A DNA stretch of 64,000 nt from Spirometra erinaceieuropaei (lineage: Eukaryota; Platyhelminthes; Cestoda; Diphyllobothriidea; Diphyllobothriidae): the NCBI GenBank assembly GCA_902702965.1, contig CACRXP010000037.1:903632-967631 (forward strand), written 5' to 3'. This document shows, piece after piece, positions 1-12,200 of this stretch. The notes under the pieces were generated by a model that was given only the letters and a program-made list of their open reading frames with translations, had not been told where the DNA came from and searched no databases. Made by a program: the position numbers and the translations under genes. Numbering within the stretch: position 1 is the first letter of the stretch; each line of letters starts with the position of its first letter.

Positions 1-6
1 ACTCAC

Positions 7-246
7 ATGTCAATGGTCTTGATCACCGAGTTCGGCGAGAGTATAATGGGACCGGGTGGGAGACCTTCATTTTCTTGCACAAGATCCTCAAGCAGAGTCC
101 GCGTGGCATTTGCCTGTCCGATAGCTCGTGCCGAAACGTACATGATATGGAATCCGTTCTGCGAAATCTCTCTATAGAGTTGCGTCACGCCATTGTGGAT
201 CCATTCAAGACCTACCAATGGCATGAGATGTCCAAGTATGTCGGAC
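7..246 (-). CDS. LPIN: Lipin exon: C-LIP domain after the active site
   Basis: An 80-codon exon equivalent that starts [15 protein letters not shown] and runs through [14 protein letters not shown] to [11 protein letters not shown], the signature order of the lipin LNS2/C-LIP domain (SD-LGH, SARAIG, LP-GP-LLSP). The acceptor is the tract ending ...ttttgacgcag at 247-253. The donor GTGAGT occupies 1-6, so the exon ends two bases into a codon. Its first base completes the last codon of exon 2186-2334. The stretch aligned with the LxxIL coactivator motif of vertebrate lipins reads LGHLM here. The next exon, expected to encode the HREVI-like segment, is off the window. Confidence 0.93.
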
Positions 247-3200
247 CTGCGTCAAAATAAGAGAAGGATAGGCTTTCACCAAGTGCAAAACTTGAATGAA
301 TGCACCAGGGCGGAGTCGAATCGTTGGCATCAGACCCAACTTTGTGCGGGTATAACGTGACATTGTCTATCTCGTATTAAAGAAAAACAGCGCAACTGCG
401 TTTGTCCTTTAAATGTACCACAGGGTCAGGGGTGTCAAAACGCAGACAGCATCAATCAACTGAGCCAATTTTGTTATTTTGCAGTTCCAACATCGCTAGC
501 GTTCACTAAGGAGGTAGGATGAGTCATGTTAGTATTGGAACGCGTTAGCTTATTTGTATAGAGGTGTGGAGCACCGCGGCAGAACTGCCTCGACCTCACT
601 CCCTTTTCCCATCCCCATGCACCTGTGGGTTCTACAAGTCCTTCAATTGACGGACGACGAGATGAGATGCGGTGGCTAGCGTGACGTCAGCCTCCATCTA
701 AGGCCTGTAATGAATATTTGTGACGGTAGGTAAGTGCCCACGAGCCTGAGACTATCAAGCTGCGCCAAGCGCCGTGGCCTGGAAGATTGCTAATTGGCGA
801 TGGAAGTCAGACCTCGCAATCAACCCCGTGTGCTTGTGCGGAGTGGTGTGCTAAGAGTCATGCTGCAACGACTCCCTCTGAACCTGACCTCCGTCACTTC
901 CAGGCATACGAACTGCATGCAGCCCATCATCTCTTGTTTGAAATCCCCGTGCTTTTGACTGGAGATGGGCAGGTTGTACACGTGGCACGCGCAGACGAGG
1001 TCACTAGCTATGTCAGCCACTAGGCCCCTTCTCCGCACCAGATAACTGACCGGTTCTGACAATGACTGGGTCGTGAGAATGGGAATAGAGAGTGAGGTCG
1101 ATGTATCAGAGAACCTTCCTCCCTACAAGCAATCTGACGCGCATGAAGCTATCATGGCGCACTAAAAGCCGTGACTTGGATCGTTGCCAACTGATGGGGT
1201 ATAACTTGGACCTCACAGTGAGCCTCGTGTGGCCTGGCTGACTGAGGGTCAGACTGCACTGGCTCCTCCTTAACGTGGCCTATACGGCATCCTCTCCTAG
1301 TGGGACTCGAGCCACGTGTAGCGTCATGCCTATGGGTTGCTCCAGCCGCGCCAGCCACCTCCGGTCTTCTTGATTTGGTCATGACACCGGGCCCAGGTGG
1401 GGGAGGAGAAGACAGTGCGATATAGGCGTGAAAAATGCATTTCATAAGTCACTACGGCCCGGTTTTGGCCAGAACAACAGCAGCACAGTTCTTTTGGGGG
1501 ACACAAGAATGATCTGAAATTGGTCGCACAGGGTATGCCTGGTGACATTTTACCTTTGGTCGAGTCTGGATAAACGGGAGAATTGTTCCTCCCACCTTGG
1601 ATAATTCCTGGTAATATCAGAAACAATAATTATTTTATGACCATGGGACAGTGGCGTTTACGGACTTGATCCGATTGAAGGATGGAATTTGGCTTCCAGT
1701 TTTGCCTTGGTTCACTGATCTAGCATCACTACGGGTGACCATGTAATGAGGATCAGTTAGTCTTTGTACAATATCGCCAACAAAAACTGTACAAACTGGG
1801 ACGACCACTTATGGCTTATTCATTCTGGCCGACAAACCACTCCTCGAACCCAGACCGATATGGCCGTGGTGTGAACCCCCGATCAATTGACTTTTGAGTC
1901 AGACAGTCTACCATCTGAACCGAGGGTTCGTACCTTGTTGGCTGCGATTTTTAGCGTTCAAACTATGTATAACTGGTGTTCAGTGGCTCATGCACCGATC
2001 CTTATTGATGGTTTAAGGATAACCGATAATAACGTCACGTTACACGCAAAAGAGGACTGTTTTGAATGTTCGTCTATAAAATTGTGTCGCTTAGTCATGC
2101 CCAGGAACCACAGAAGGTAAATATAAACGGCGCACGCTTGGCATCAAAGGTAATTAACAAATAATTCATGTGGATGTCTGCTTACCTTGTTATTGTCCCA
2201 TCGATATCTGATATCACAATTTTATCAGTAGATTTCCAAAGGTAGATCAAACATTGGCAGCAAACTGTTCCTTGATACTTGCTGGTGACCGTGAACGTTG
2301 CCTCATTAAGGCCTTCATTCAAATTAAGAGATTTCTAAAGTGAAATGAGGACAGCAAATATGACTTGACCCCACGGGAAAGAGGCGAGAGCAGTTATTTT
2401 CTATTTTTTTATGAATTTACAAGAGGAATGAGTAACACTAGGTTGTCCCATAATTTAAGTGCACTGAGAGAAAGGCCTGATAAACGCTTGAATTACACCC
2501 GTCGCGCACAAGTCTCTTCTCCGTAAATACCACAATAAAAGTCTTTAGGGATGCTTATATTGCTCATTGAAAGTCTTACACGGGACAATTTAGCTCTAAA
2601 CCATTAAAAGGGATCTGTTGTTCTATGGTAGTATAATGCAATTTGCCCCCAAAACGAACCACGCGCCAGATGAGGCGGACCAACACGGGGGCCGCATCGG
2701 ATTCTGGCAGGTGGTATCGGGAATGCCAACATTCGGCGTGCAGTGACAGGCCCAGCCGCAGGATCACGCCGCACCTGTTGGGATCTCTGCCGTCACCATT
2801 CTTCTTCGTTGTTGTTGTTGTTGTTGTTAAAAATTATGGTCAAATATTTGTGGTGGTACGCCTAGGTGCGGGTTTTACCGTGTCCGCTACTTGCTTTCTC
2901 TCCCACGTCCGGTCTTTTTAACTCTGTCTTGATACCGGGTCGAGGTGGGAGGAGAGAGTGCGGCAGGTGCTGCTCAACTCTACTACCACTATAAACTGAG
3001 TCATGCGCAAGTCCTCATCCGTGCTCTCACCTTGTTGGAGACCCTATGGTGGACATCGTCTAAATTGACGGTCGTACTGTCGTACAATGCAATGAAAGCT
3101 GCTACTCTGATCCGAGGGCATGGCTATTGACGTGGCCAAATATCCCAACTATGACCTCCAGTTGACTACGGTCCATACGATACATTCGACATACACGATT

Positions 3201-6200
3201 ATCACTGCAGAATTGGAACATTCATTGAGTTAAGGGGCTAAATGAGTCCGGGTGTAATTTTGGTTACTGACACCGGTGGCCACGCCCAGTTATTTAATGG
3301 CGAAAACGTGTGGCTATTTGATTGACTTTGGAAACCCGGGAGCATACTACTTGGCACAGCCAGGGCAAACAAATAGGTTGGATCGACGCATGGAGCGACA
3401 TGAGCCAAATCATGACCATCTCACCAGCTCATCCGAAGTGAGATTGAAGGCGCGCGTATCGTAAGACCGCTCCCACTGTCGGTAGACCTTCTTTTTCCGT
3501 TTGGTTTCGATTTCGTCCAAAATGTCATAACCATCGGAGAAATACGCTCTATCCTTCGGTGGCGAGCTCGGTGGCGACATTGGGTCGTTGGTTGGAGAAC
3601 TAGGTCTAGGGGGACGAAGAAATGACATTAGGGGGTCAGTAAAGTGAAATAACTTCTAATTGAGTTTTTAAAGTCGTAGATCACGAAACCGCTATCACCG
3701 AATTCTGACAGGCGGCGAGTGGTAACGTCCGACTCTGAGTATTGTTTCGACAGCAATATTTATTGGTTTTAAAAGTTCTAGAAGACAGTCAGCAGCAAGG
3801 GTAGACTGTGCAAAATTAGAACCTCGACAGTGCCGTACGTGTGGTTCCCGTTCTGGAGCATCTATTGGTCACAACGAGAGTTAGAAGCGTTGGACTTATG
3901 GGTACACACAAGTACCTCGGTTAATAAAAAAGTGACTGGAAGACAAAAGCATAAATATTTCCCTTTATCTCTACGCAATTCGAAGTAAACTAGGGTCTCA
4001 CCTTGTTGTGGCAAATCAGTTTTGCGTTTATGTTGGGGATTTATAGCATGTTTTTAATTTGCAATACCATTCCGATCGAGCCTGGGTTGCCAGGGTGTAC
4101 ACTGTATCGGTCAGATTCAGTACTAACGTAGTTTATGGACTAAAAGCACATGATACGGGTCGCATTTGTAGACTGCAGCGACAAAACGAATTAGCAAATG
4201 GCGTTAAACGCAGGTACACATATGATAGCGCATGGGGTTGAGCTCAGGTGTGCCGCCGCTCCAGAACTACGCCAATTCTTTTGTCTGCCCGTGCTGACAG
4301 CTGCACACACCGTAACCGCTTCTCTTATTGGCGCTGGTGATGACCTACTGTTGCCGGCTCGGAGGTCGCCGGCTGGTCATTTGATCAGCAGCATGGCCTC
4401 CAGACGCTTCCAGTTTAAGCCGGTTACCGACTCCTGTCAGCGTCGGCTATCAGCCTCATGTGTGCTCCTGCCTGATAAAAACTACCTCGTAAGCGTTGTC
4501 ACTCTGATTTTTAGTCCTGGAGATCACCAGTGCAATGTACCACACCCGCTACTTGGTTACCTAAGCGACGTGGGAACATATGATGCATGCAAGATGGCGT
4601 ACAGAAGAAGAGCAGTGCCTCTGTTGACTCGACGAAACCTCGAGGTTAAGTCTCGCAGAGCACACTTTAGATTCCCTGGCGTGAAACAATCGAGAGGCTG
4701 AATGTCTTCTTCACTCGTGAAACTTCGCCAGCGCCTTTTTCAATATAAAACGACTGGCGTGATTATTAAAATCACGTTGACAAGATTTTGTATGATTGAC
4801 AAACAAGTCCTTGACTTCTGGTGACTGTTTGGTGTCTAAGATGGCGATTGTACTTCGGAGAGTCATAATTGTCAGGTCATGTCTCAGTTAGCAAGATATG
4901 GCCGAAAACACTAGAATGTGGGATTTACTGCGGATAACATCTGCCATTGCTGTCTAAGCAGTGGCCGCTGGAGAGGACACGGCGTGTGCTGACGGTGTTA
5001 AGTCACATCAAAGAAAGAAATGGTGGGAGAGGCTGTATTTTCAACTGCCTTTATATGTGTGCTGCAGCAAATTAGAGGCTGTTGGTGATGTGTTCACCCC
5101 GTGATACTCTAGCTGGACGATGTCTTTCGCGACGATCCAACTGTCGTGTTGGGCTACCCGAAGGGTGGTATAGGTTTTATTAGCCTGGAAGTGGCGAATT
5201 CGAGTGGGGTTTGAACGACTCTGACATATTCTCTGACAGTGACAGACCGCATTGAAGTGGTAAGCACGAGTTCAGGCTTAATGTTAACTCACCCGGAACC
5301 GAAACGAATGTAGGTGCCATCCGTCTGTCTGTCCGAATCTGATGATAGGCTGGGGATACGACGTTTGGAAGCGTCCTCCGGAATGCCGATTCCGCGCTCT
5401 GGATCGCTAGGACTGGTTGACTGGAGGGTTTGGGATTCGGTTACTGGTCCTATAGCATCGCCGGGAAGTGGGTCCATCAAAAGGGGTGATTCAGGCAAAA
5501 GGGTGTAGGCGGGGTTTCGTCGGTCGATGTCCATTAGCGTTAGCTCCAGACGCTGAGATTTTGCAGGGCATCCAGAGTAAATGATACGAATAGTTACAAT
5601 ACGTGACCTATATCATGAAACCTGGTGACAGAACCTCGTGCAAGAATTTAGGACGCCTTAAACGTTGCGCATTTTGTTTGCCCACGCAGCCGCCTTTAGG
5701 AAATGTCCTCATCTTGTGCAGAAATTGGGTCAACGTAGTTTGTTTCAAGCAAAATATTCATAAATTTGGTCAAAAATGGACGTCGCGGTACGATCCGACA
5801 ACTTCCTATGCTAATACCTGTTCTGGACTTCGGTTGCCCATCTGAACTGGTTTTCCCTTGGAAGGAGAGTAATTTACTCCAGAGAGTTTAAATAAACAGG
5901 GGTTTTGGAAATTAATGTTTTGTGCGATGGTAACCGTGGTAATCAACTTCCTAGAACAAAGGTTATTTTAAAAGAACCAGATGTTTTTTTCGAGTTATAG
6001 GATTCAAATTAGCAGATCTGTGCGATTTTGTGCCCTAAAGTGCCGTTGACAAATGGCCCATTTCTGGTTCAAATACTGACGAATACTATGGCAGTAAAGT
6101 AAAGCGCGGATTAACCAAACACAGGGAAAACGTCTAAATCCGTCTCTTACACCAACGATTACAGGAAATGACCGAAACCCGAAAGTTAAAGGGTTTCTAG

Positions 6201-9200
6201 CAACCTTTTCGAATCATTAATAAAACAACTATTTGTTGCAAGATAAAATCGCTAGTCTGACACTATGTATTATTAAGAAGTAGGACGCAATGCATAAACA
6301 ACATAGCAACGTCAAATTCTTCCACTCCCGCTCGTATCGCATACCCGTCAGCGACGATCACACTGTCACTAACTCGCCGCCATCAATAACCGACATCATC
6401 CGCCCCGCCCCAGCCGCTGTGTCAACTACAGTGGCCAGCTCCGTCAACATCGCGACATCTCTCACTCCCCAATCGATGGACTTGGAAAATTGCCGACCGG
6501 CACCTCAACTCAGTCCACGCAGTCTGTCCGGTTGTGCGTGTATGGAGTTGTGGACTGATGGGTTGAGAGCCAGACTGCAACGGCTCCTCAACGTGACCTC
6601 TGACACAGTCACGCATGTGAGGTGTGTGTGTGTGTGTGTGTGTGTATGGGTGGCGCCTCTCGGACAATGGCTTACTTGTTACCCGGCCTTTGAATGGTGA
6701 TGACCCAGGCCAAATGCAGGGCCGTGTCCCACCTTTCTGGGCTTTAAAGATTATGCGCGTCTACCATGTCATGATTCAATAAGCCATGGCTCTCGCAGTC
6801 TGGTGCGCGCTGACGGTTCTCGGGCACGTGGTTCCCTGCCGATGGATGGGCTGGCGCTTCGGCTGGGTATACAGGCCGTGTGCGTGGTTGCCCAGTGATT
6901 TGTGCCAGCCTCCTCTTTCTGACAGATTTTTGTCGTGTTTGTTTTGGACAAGGGCGTGTGGTGGTACGCCTAGGTGCGGGTCCGGTCGTGTCAACCACCT
7001 CCGCCCTTTCCCGCCTCCGATCTACTTGACTGTGTCTTGACATCGAGCCCAGGTGGGGAAGGATCAGTGGGTGTGGTAAATGCAGTGCAAGCCTGCTAAC
7101 ACTATGGACTAGTTCGCGCGCAAGTCACCGTGCCTGATCTCACCTTGCTGTGGAGCACACGGTGGACGTCGTCGGTAACGACGATCGAACTGTCTTATAC
7201 TGCCGTATCAAAAAAGAGCTACGGACTTATGGATACAAACCTTGATTACGTCGAAATGGGGAAAAACAAAAAAAAATAAGGTAAAGGTTTTTAAGACAAC
7301 TGAATGCCACACAATCAGCTTAGCATGGAAGGAGTTTATTCAAAGAATTCCACTTTTGCCTTCTGATATGACAATTTTTTGTCTTGCGAGAAAAATATGG
7401 AACCTATGTTTTATGCAAGAGTTTTGAAAAGGAACATTGCGGCATTGTTAACATAGCGTATTTATGCGCGAAAACGATAGCAATTTTCCTTTTCATGCCA
7501 AACAGTTGAATTAGCATTGTTGCGTGCATTTTTTAATTAGCTGCCACATTCATCACATCATATGATCAAGGATAGATGAAGAGACCTATCATTTTATGAT
7601 TATAACACATATAGGCGGTTTTATGTAGCTTGTCCAAAATCCAATACAATTATTTACAACAGAACCACTTGGCACAACCGACAAGCTGAAAGAAGTAAGC
7701 TGCATATCCAATCCTCTCAGTGAATAAGCAGCTGACCCGTTGCTGAGATCTACAATGAAGAACGAGTGACTAAGGGTTTCACCAGCGTCTGAGTACGTCC
7801 CAGCCCGAATCCGTCTCTGGGCGCTCAGTGGCACCTAGCAGGCAGGGTGCATTCCCGCCCCCCATTTACTCTCGCCGTCGTTTCAAACGAGCACTTGTAG
7901 ACGCTGTCACGCCTATTTCCTCCGCAATCTGGCGGTGAAGAATGTTCGGCTGTTGGCGTCTGTTCCAACTAAACAGGGCAATCGTATCCGTCAGAGTTAC
8001 GCTTTTTCCCCACGTCACAGCCTTGTCTCGCCAGACTGATAGAAGCTAGTTTTGGTCAGCCGGTGAACATCAATTTACCGACAGGCGCTGGATATAATCT
8101 TGTCCCCTCTGCTTGGCCGTCCTGAGCCGCCAAGCTGCCCCACCGGATGATGTCATCACCATGCTCGATGGGTCACACACGACGCCGCATAGGCTGTAGG
8201 TCTATGCAAACCACTCGACTGGACTTGGGAATTGGGACGACAATGTGGACACCCCAGTTTTACAGGTGGTCTTGCCTCAAATTCCAGGGGAAGTTAGAGT
8301 TGGGGTTATGGCCAGGGTTTGGTTTGCGAGAGTTCGTGTAAGCATTGGGTTTAGGGATAGCAGAGTTAGGTTTGGGGTTAGGTTAAAGTTAAAAGACGGG
8401 AATGGGAACCCGCTGGAATTTAGCGCAAGACCTGTTGGACTGCAGAGCAGTTCGTATTACAATGTTTGATTGAACTTCTGGCAAACAGATCGCCACCTGG
8501 TCTGTCAAAAATTCAGAAATCTCGCGTAGTCACATGTCTTTCAATTCTTATTCGATAGTTAAGGCCAATTAAGCGTAGTGGTGTCCCCAATAGGCAGACC
8601 CGGTTCGCGGTTCTGCATATTTTCTGCTTATGCTCTTAAAATAGACGTGACTCATATTAGCGGTTGACGCGATGAAGCCGAGGTTTGATTAATCAGAACT
8701 CGCCGTATTTAAGTCACGTGGCGTGGCGCTCACCGACTGCGGGACGGAATAGACAAGTTCCTTTTTATCTTGAAAAAGCAGTTTTAAACTGCCGAAGACA
8801 GTTGAACAGAGGCTGATCAAATTAAGCTGAGGTTAAGGTGTGTGAAACCTACTCTGTCTTGTTCAAGAATGTAGAAGGAATGATCACCAACACATGCAGA
8901 TTTGCACAGTAACTCTCTGCCTTAATAAATATTACTCTGCAAGTGGATCAGGTCAAAGGAACAACAACCTACTTTGAAATTATTCTCATTTGCGCCTCAA
9001 AACTGGTTAAAAGACTTTAAATCCTATATTCATTAAAAGCAAAATAATCCTATCTGTCCCTACATCGCATTCATCCATATTCACCTTTTCCTCTTCGGAC
9101 CGAAAACACACCTAAAGACTGCGAGTTTGTTTCCGACAGCTGCCAGTACTGCCTACCAAACGATGCCTAACCACAGTCCTAGTCTTTCCTCATCAGACAA

Positions 9201-12200
9201 TCTGGTCTGCTGGTGGTCCGAGCTCACTGTTCGAAAGCTACGTAATCTGCTTGACCTTGCAGCCCGGTAAAATTAAAACTCTCTGGTAATTAAAAAAAGC
9301 TTAAATCGACTGAAAGATTGAAGAAATTACTGGCTTAACTTTTAAGTCGGAAAACTGTTCATATAAATTGTGTTGCGAAGTATTTGCGGTCAAATATAAT
9401 TGCAGGCCAGTGGCCTACGTCTTCGGTAAGATCTGAGACTATCTGATTTCTCAGGCATGTCCTGTACTGCCGTCCTGACATTTATCGTTCCCGGGGACGA
9501 GTACTTTTCACCAACTGCCGCAGAAAATTCAACAATACTACTCACCTGTGAGATTGCAGTATTGAGGTTTCGCATGATCCGTAGGCGGATCGCGGCCGTT
9601 TTCCACGAAAACCACTTTTTGTCCCAAAACACCCACACACAGTCCGTGGGACAGTGGGAAATTTGCGTGCGCACGTTGACGGTCTGAGAATGCGTACCGG
9701 ACGCCGCAGTTATCTCGCTATCGCCTCTGCAGGCCTCGTGTTGTTCATCTGGAATACGGTAGGTGTGTATGGGTTGCGATGGATGAAGTTGGTTCCACCA
9801 TGTAAGGTTCAGCTCGAATTCACTGCATCGGGAAGGGGGCACGGAACCAAAGTTTACGCATGTCGAGTAGGTATGTGAATGTATCGAATCTAAATAATAT
9901 CAGCCCTTGATGACAATTTTAATGTTTAGGACCCAGATGCAGGCAGTGTTGGTAGGCGCCATAAAAATAATAAAGCTGAGTAAAATTTTCTTCCTTGGAA
10001 GAAATGCGGACAAGGATAAAGTATACGATCAGGGCCAGAAAAAGGTAACCAGTGAAGCGTGTCTTAAGGGAATGGTGGCAGTAAGGTTATACGGGTGGGA
10101 CCCAATAGAGGCGTACTGGGGATGCCTTAACAAGAAACTACGCGAAGGAGGCCCCATGTCCGGCAGTGCGGCAGGTGCCCACGTAGACGTGGTGTAGGAA
10201 CGCCTTTGGTAAGATCGCATTTGGTAGCCAGACATTATACGTTGATACTGTCGACGTACGTACTTGTTACACATAGGTGTGCTTACCTTGTCTAGGGAAC
10301 TTGATATCAGTAGGTGTGCTCTTACTGAGTTAGGCAGGTCGCCCGTTTCGGTCAGGCTGATGGGTTAATTGAGGGTTAGGTTTAGGGTTAGGCGTAGGTT
10401 AAGTTTTAGGATTAGGGTTTGCATTTTAGGGTCAGGTTTCAGTATTACGGTTTAGGTTCCCGTTATAGTTCACGTTAGGGTTACGGTCAAGGTTAGGGTT
10501 AGGGTTATGGCTAGGTTTTGGGTTAGTGTTGGGTTTTCGGATTTGGGTTACTTTTCGGTTTGGAGGCTTAGGCTTGAGAGCTTTACGGTTGCGGTGAGGG
10601 TTGGATTTTAGGGCTAAGGATAGGTTTTGAATTTCTGGCATTATTCCACATTCTTAATGCTTCCCAACACTTCCTTCGGTAACTTTACTTTTTCCCAGAA
10701 ACTCCACCATTCCTCTACCAGCCCTTTCATTTATTCCACCTGCATAACCTCTTTCCCACCATTCCCGTACGAGGGGGACCTGGCTGTCCGCCTCCTCATT
10801 CCTGGTTAACAACTTCGATCTAACCACGCCTTTGATCTGGGCTGAACAGCGCGGACCGTATTGCGGACGTAAGGGACTAGGTCGTGTCATAATGTTCTCC
10901 CTTGGTTGCCCGGAAAGGACGGCGATGTGGACGGTGGGAATAGGCATGGAAAAACGACTCTTGCATCCCCCCAACTGCGGACAAGTCTGTTCCCTTTTAC
11001 TGAAGAATTGCCTGTGGGGGTGCAGAACGATAAGTGTATACTGACACGTTTGCAGCACTGTGTCCTCTAGGCGGTTTACTTCAAGGAGTGTCATTCCGCC
11101 GGGCTTAGAGCCGTCGAAGAGCGTGACTGGGCTTCGAACGAGAACTCAGCCGAACAACGACTATGTAGATAGGCAGTTCACGATAGTAACCCTACTCCGG
11201 TCATATACTTTATTCTTACCGAAATGCGTTACTCTCGGAACAAGTTTGAATAAGCAAATTTCAATTTTTTCATTCTGAATTGAGGGGAAAAGTGCTCAGT
11301 CCGCTCTATGGCTCTTAGTCTTCTGTACAACCCCAAAACATGACTTCCCCACATTAAGAAATCCTTACTTTTATACTTTCTGATGTTAAAGGCGCCACTT
11401 TGTGTCCTCCGGTCCTACTGACTTTCAAACATTCAACTTCCAAAAGAGTACACCACTGCCCGTCAGTTTCTTATCTATTCCATTCCATCCTTCGAGGGTC
11501 CCTTTTAGGCGGCACAACTGTTGAGTTCTCCAACGCCTCCTACGGCTGCTCACTTTGGATTTAGTGGCACTGAGACCGCTTAACTCGACCCGAGATGACT
11601 TCCTTAAATCGCCCTGGCAAACTTCCGCATTCGAAGTATCCCTGTCCGCTTCCATACCAGTCCCTGGACGTTCAATACACATAAAAACACAAAAGCTATG
11701 AGCTGAGTTACGTAGCCAGTAGCTTAGGACATTCGAATTGCTCGAAAATATCAAAGTAAGTGCAAAGCGTCAGTTGCGCTTTCTTAAAACCGGCTGGTTC
11801 CACTCACTTTAAACCGAAATTTTAACGACAGCAGAACGCTCCCTGTGTCAGTCCAGGTAATCGTGGCAGTAGTATACATCTCCTGTATGTTTGCGTAGTT
11901 CTCCGTCGTTAACTGATGTACTAACGAACATTTGCATCGGCAGGCCTTATCGGAGGAACGTAAGCTAGGCTTGACATTCTTCCAGTCGAACGCGCTCGCT
12001 CCAAGTGAAACACTGTGACACCTGCCTGATGCGAGTACCACCAGATTCAGCATAAATTTAACATTTGGGTGTAGTCCTTCTCCGCAGTTAGTTCATTGTT
12101 GACCATTGCAGAATTCTTTCGAAATGGTGTTCTGATGATACCCCTAGATCTTACGTTCTGTCGAAACCTACCGCATTAAGACGGTGTTTACGTGAACCGT

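Larger units (their letters stand above)
2335..3424. other. Lipin intron with repeat copy and small microsatellite
   Basis: Holds a diverged copy of the 720-bp repeat family (2850-3095) and a short GTT microsatellite near 2807-2829. No further coding signal recognised. Confidence 0.7.
5553..9545. other. Lipin intron rich in dispersed repeats
   Basis: Contains the best plus-strand copy of the 720-bp repeat (6476-7194), a GT microsatellite inside it, and a second repeat family with a degenerate TTAGGG-like insert (8110-8780). AT-rich sequence without recognisable coding content fills the rest (5560-6290, 7200-7600, 8780-9540). Confidence 0.65.

Noticed and set aside
4198..4701. 167-codon plus-strand open frame
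   Set aside because: No motif, antisense within a lipin intron, no ordered match elsewhere in the window that I could see. Chance or decayed repeat.
6422..7043. Several overlapping protein-coding frames near 6.3-7.0 kb
   Set aside because: All lie within the 720-bp repeat, are open on both strands and differ between copies.
11425..11754. Arginine-rich lipin exon (nuclear localisation region)
   Set aside because: The splice sites are plausible, but the phase does not connect to neighbouring exons and the sequence lacks lipin motifs. Left out as unsupported.
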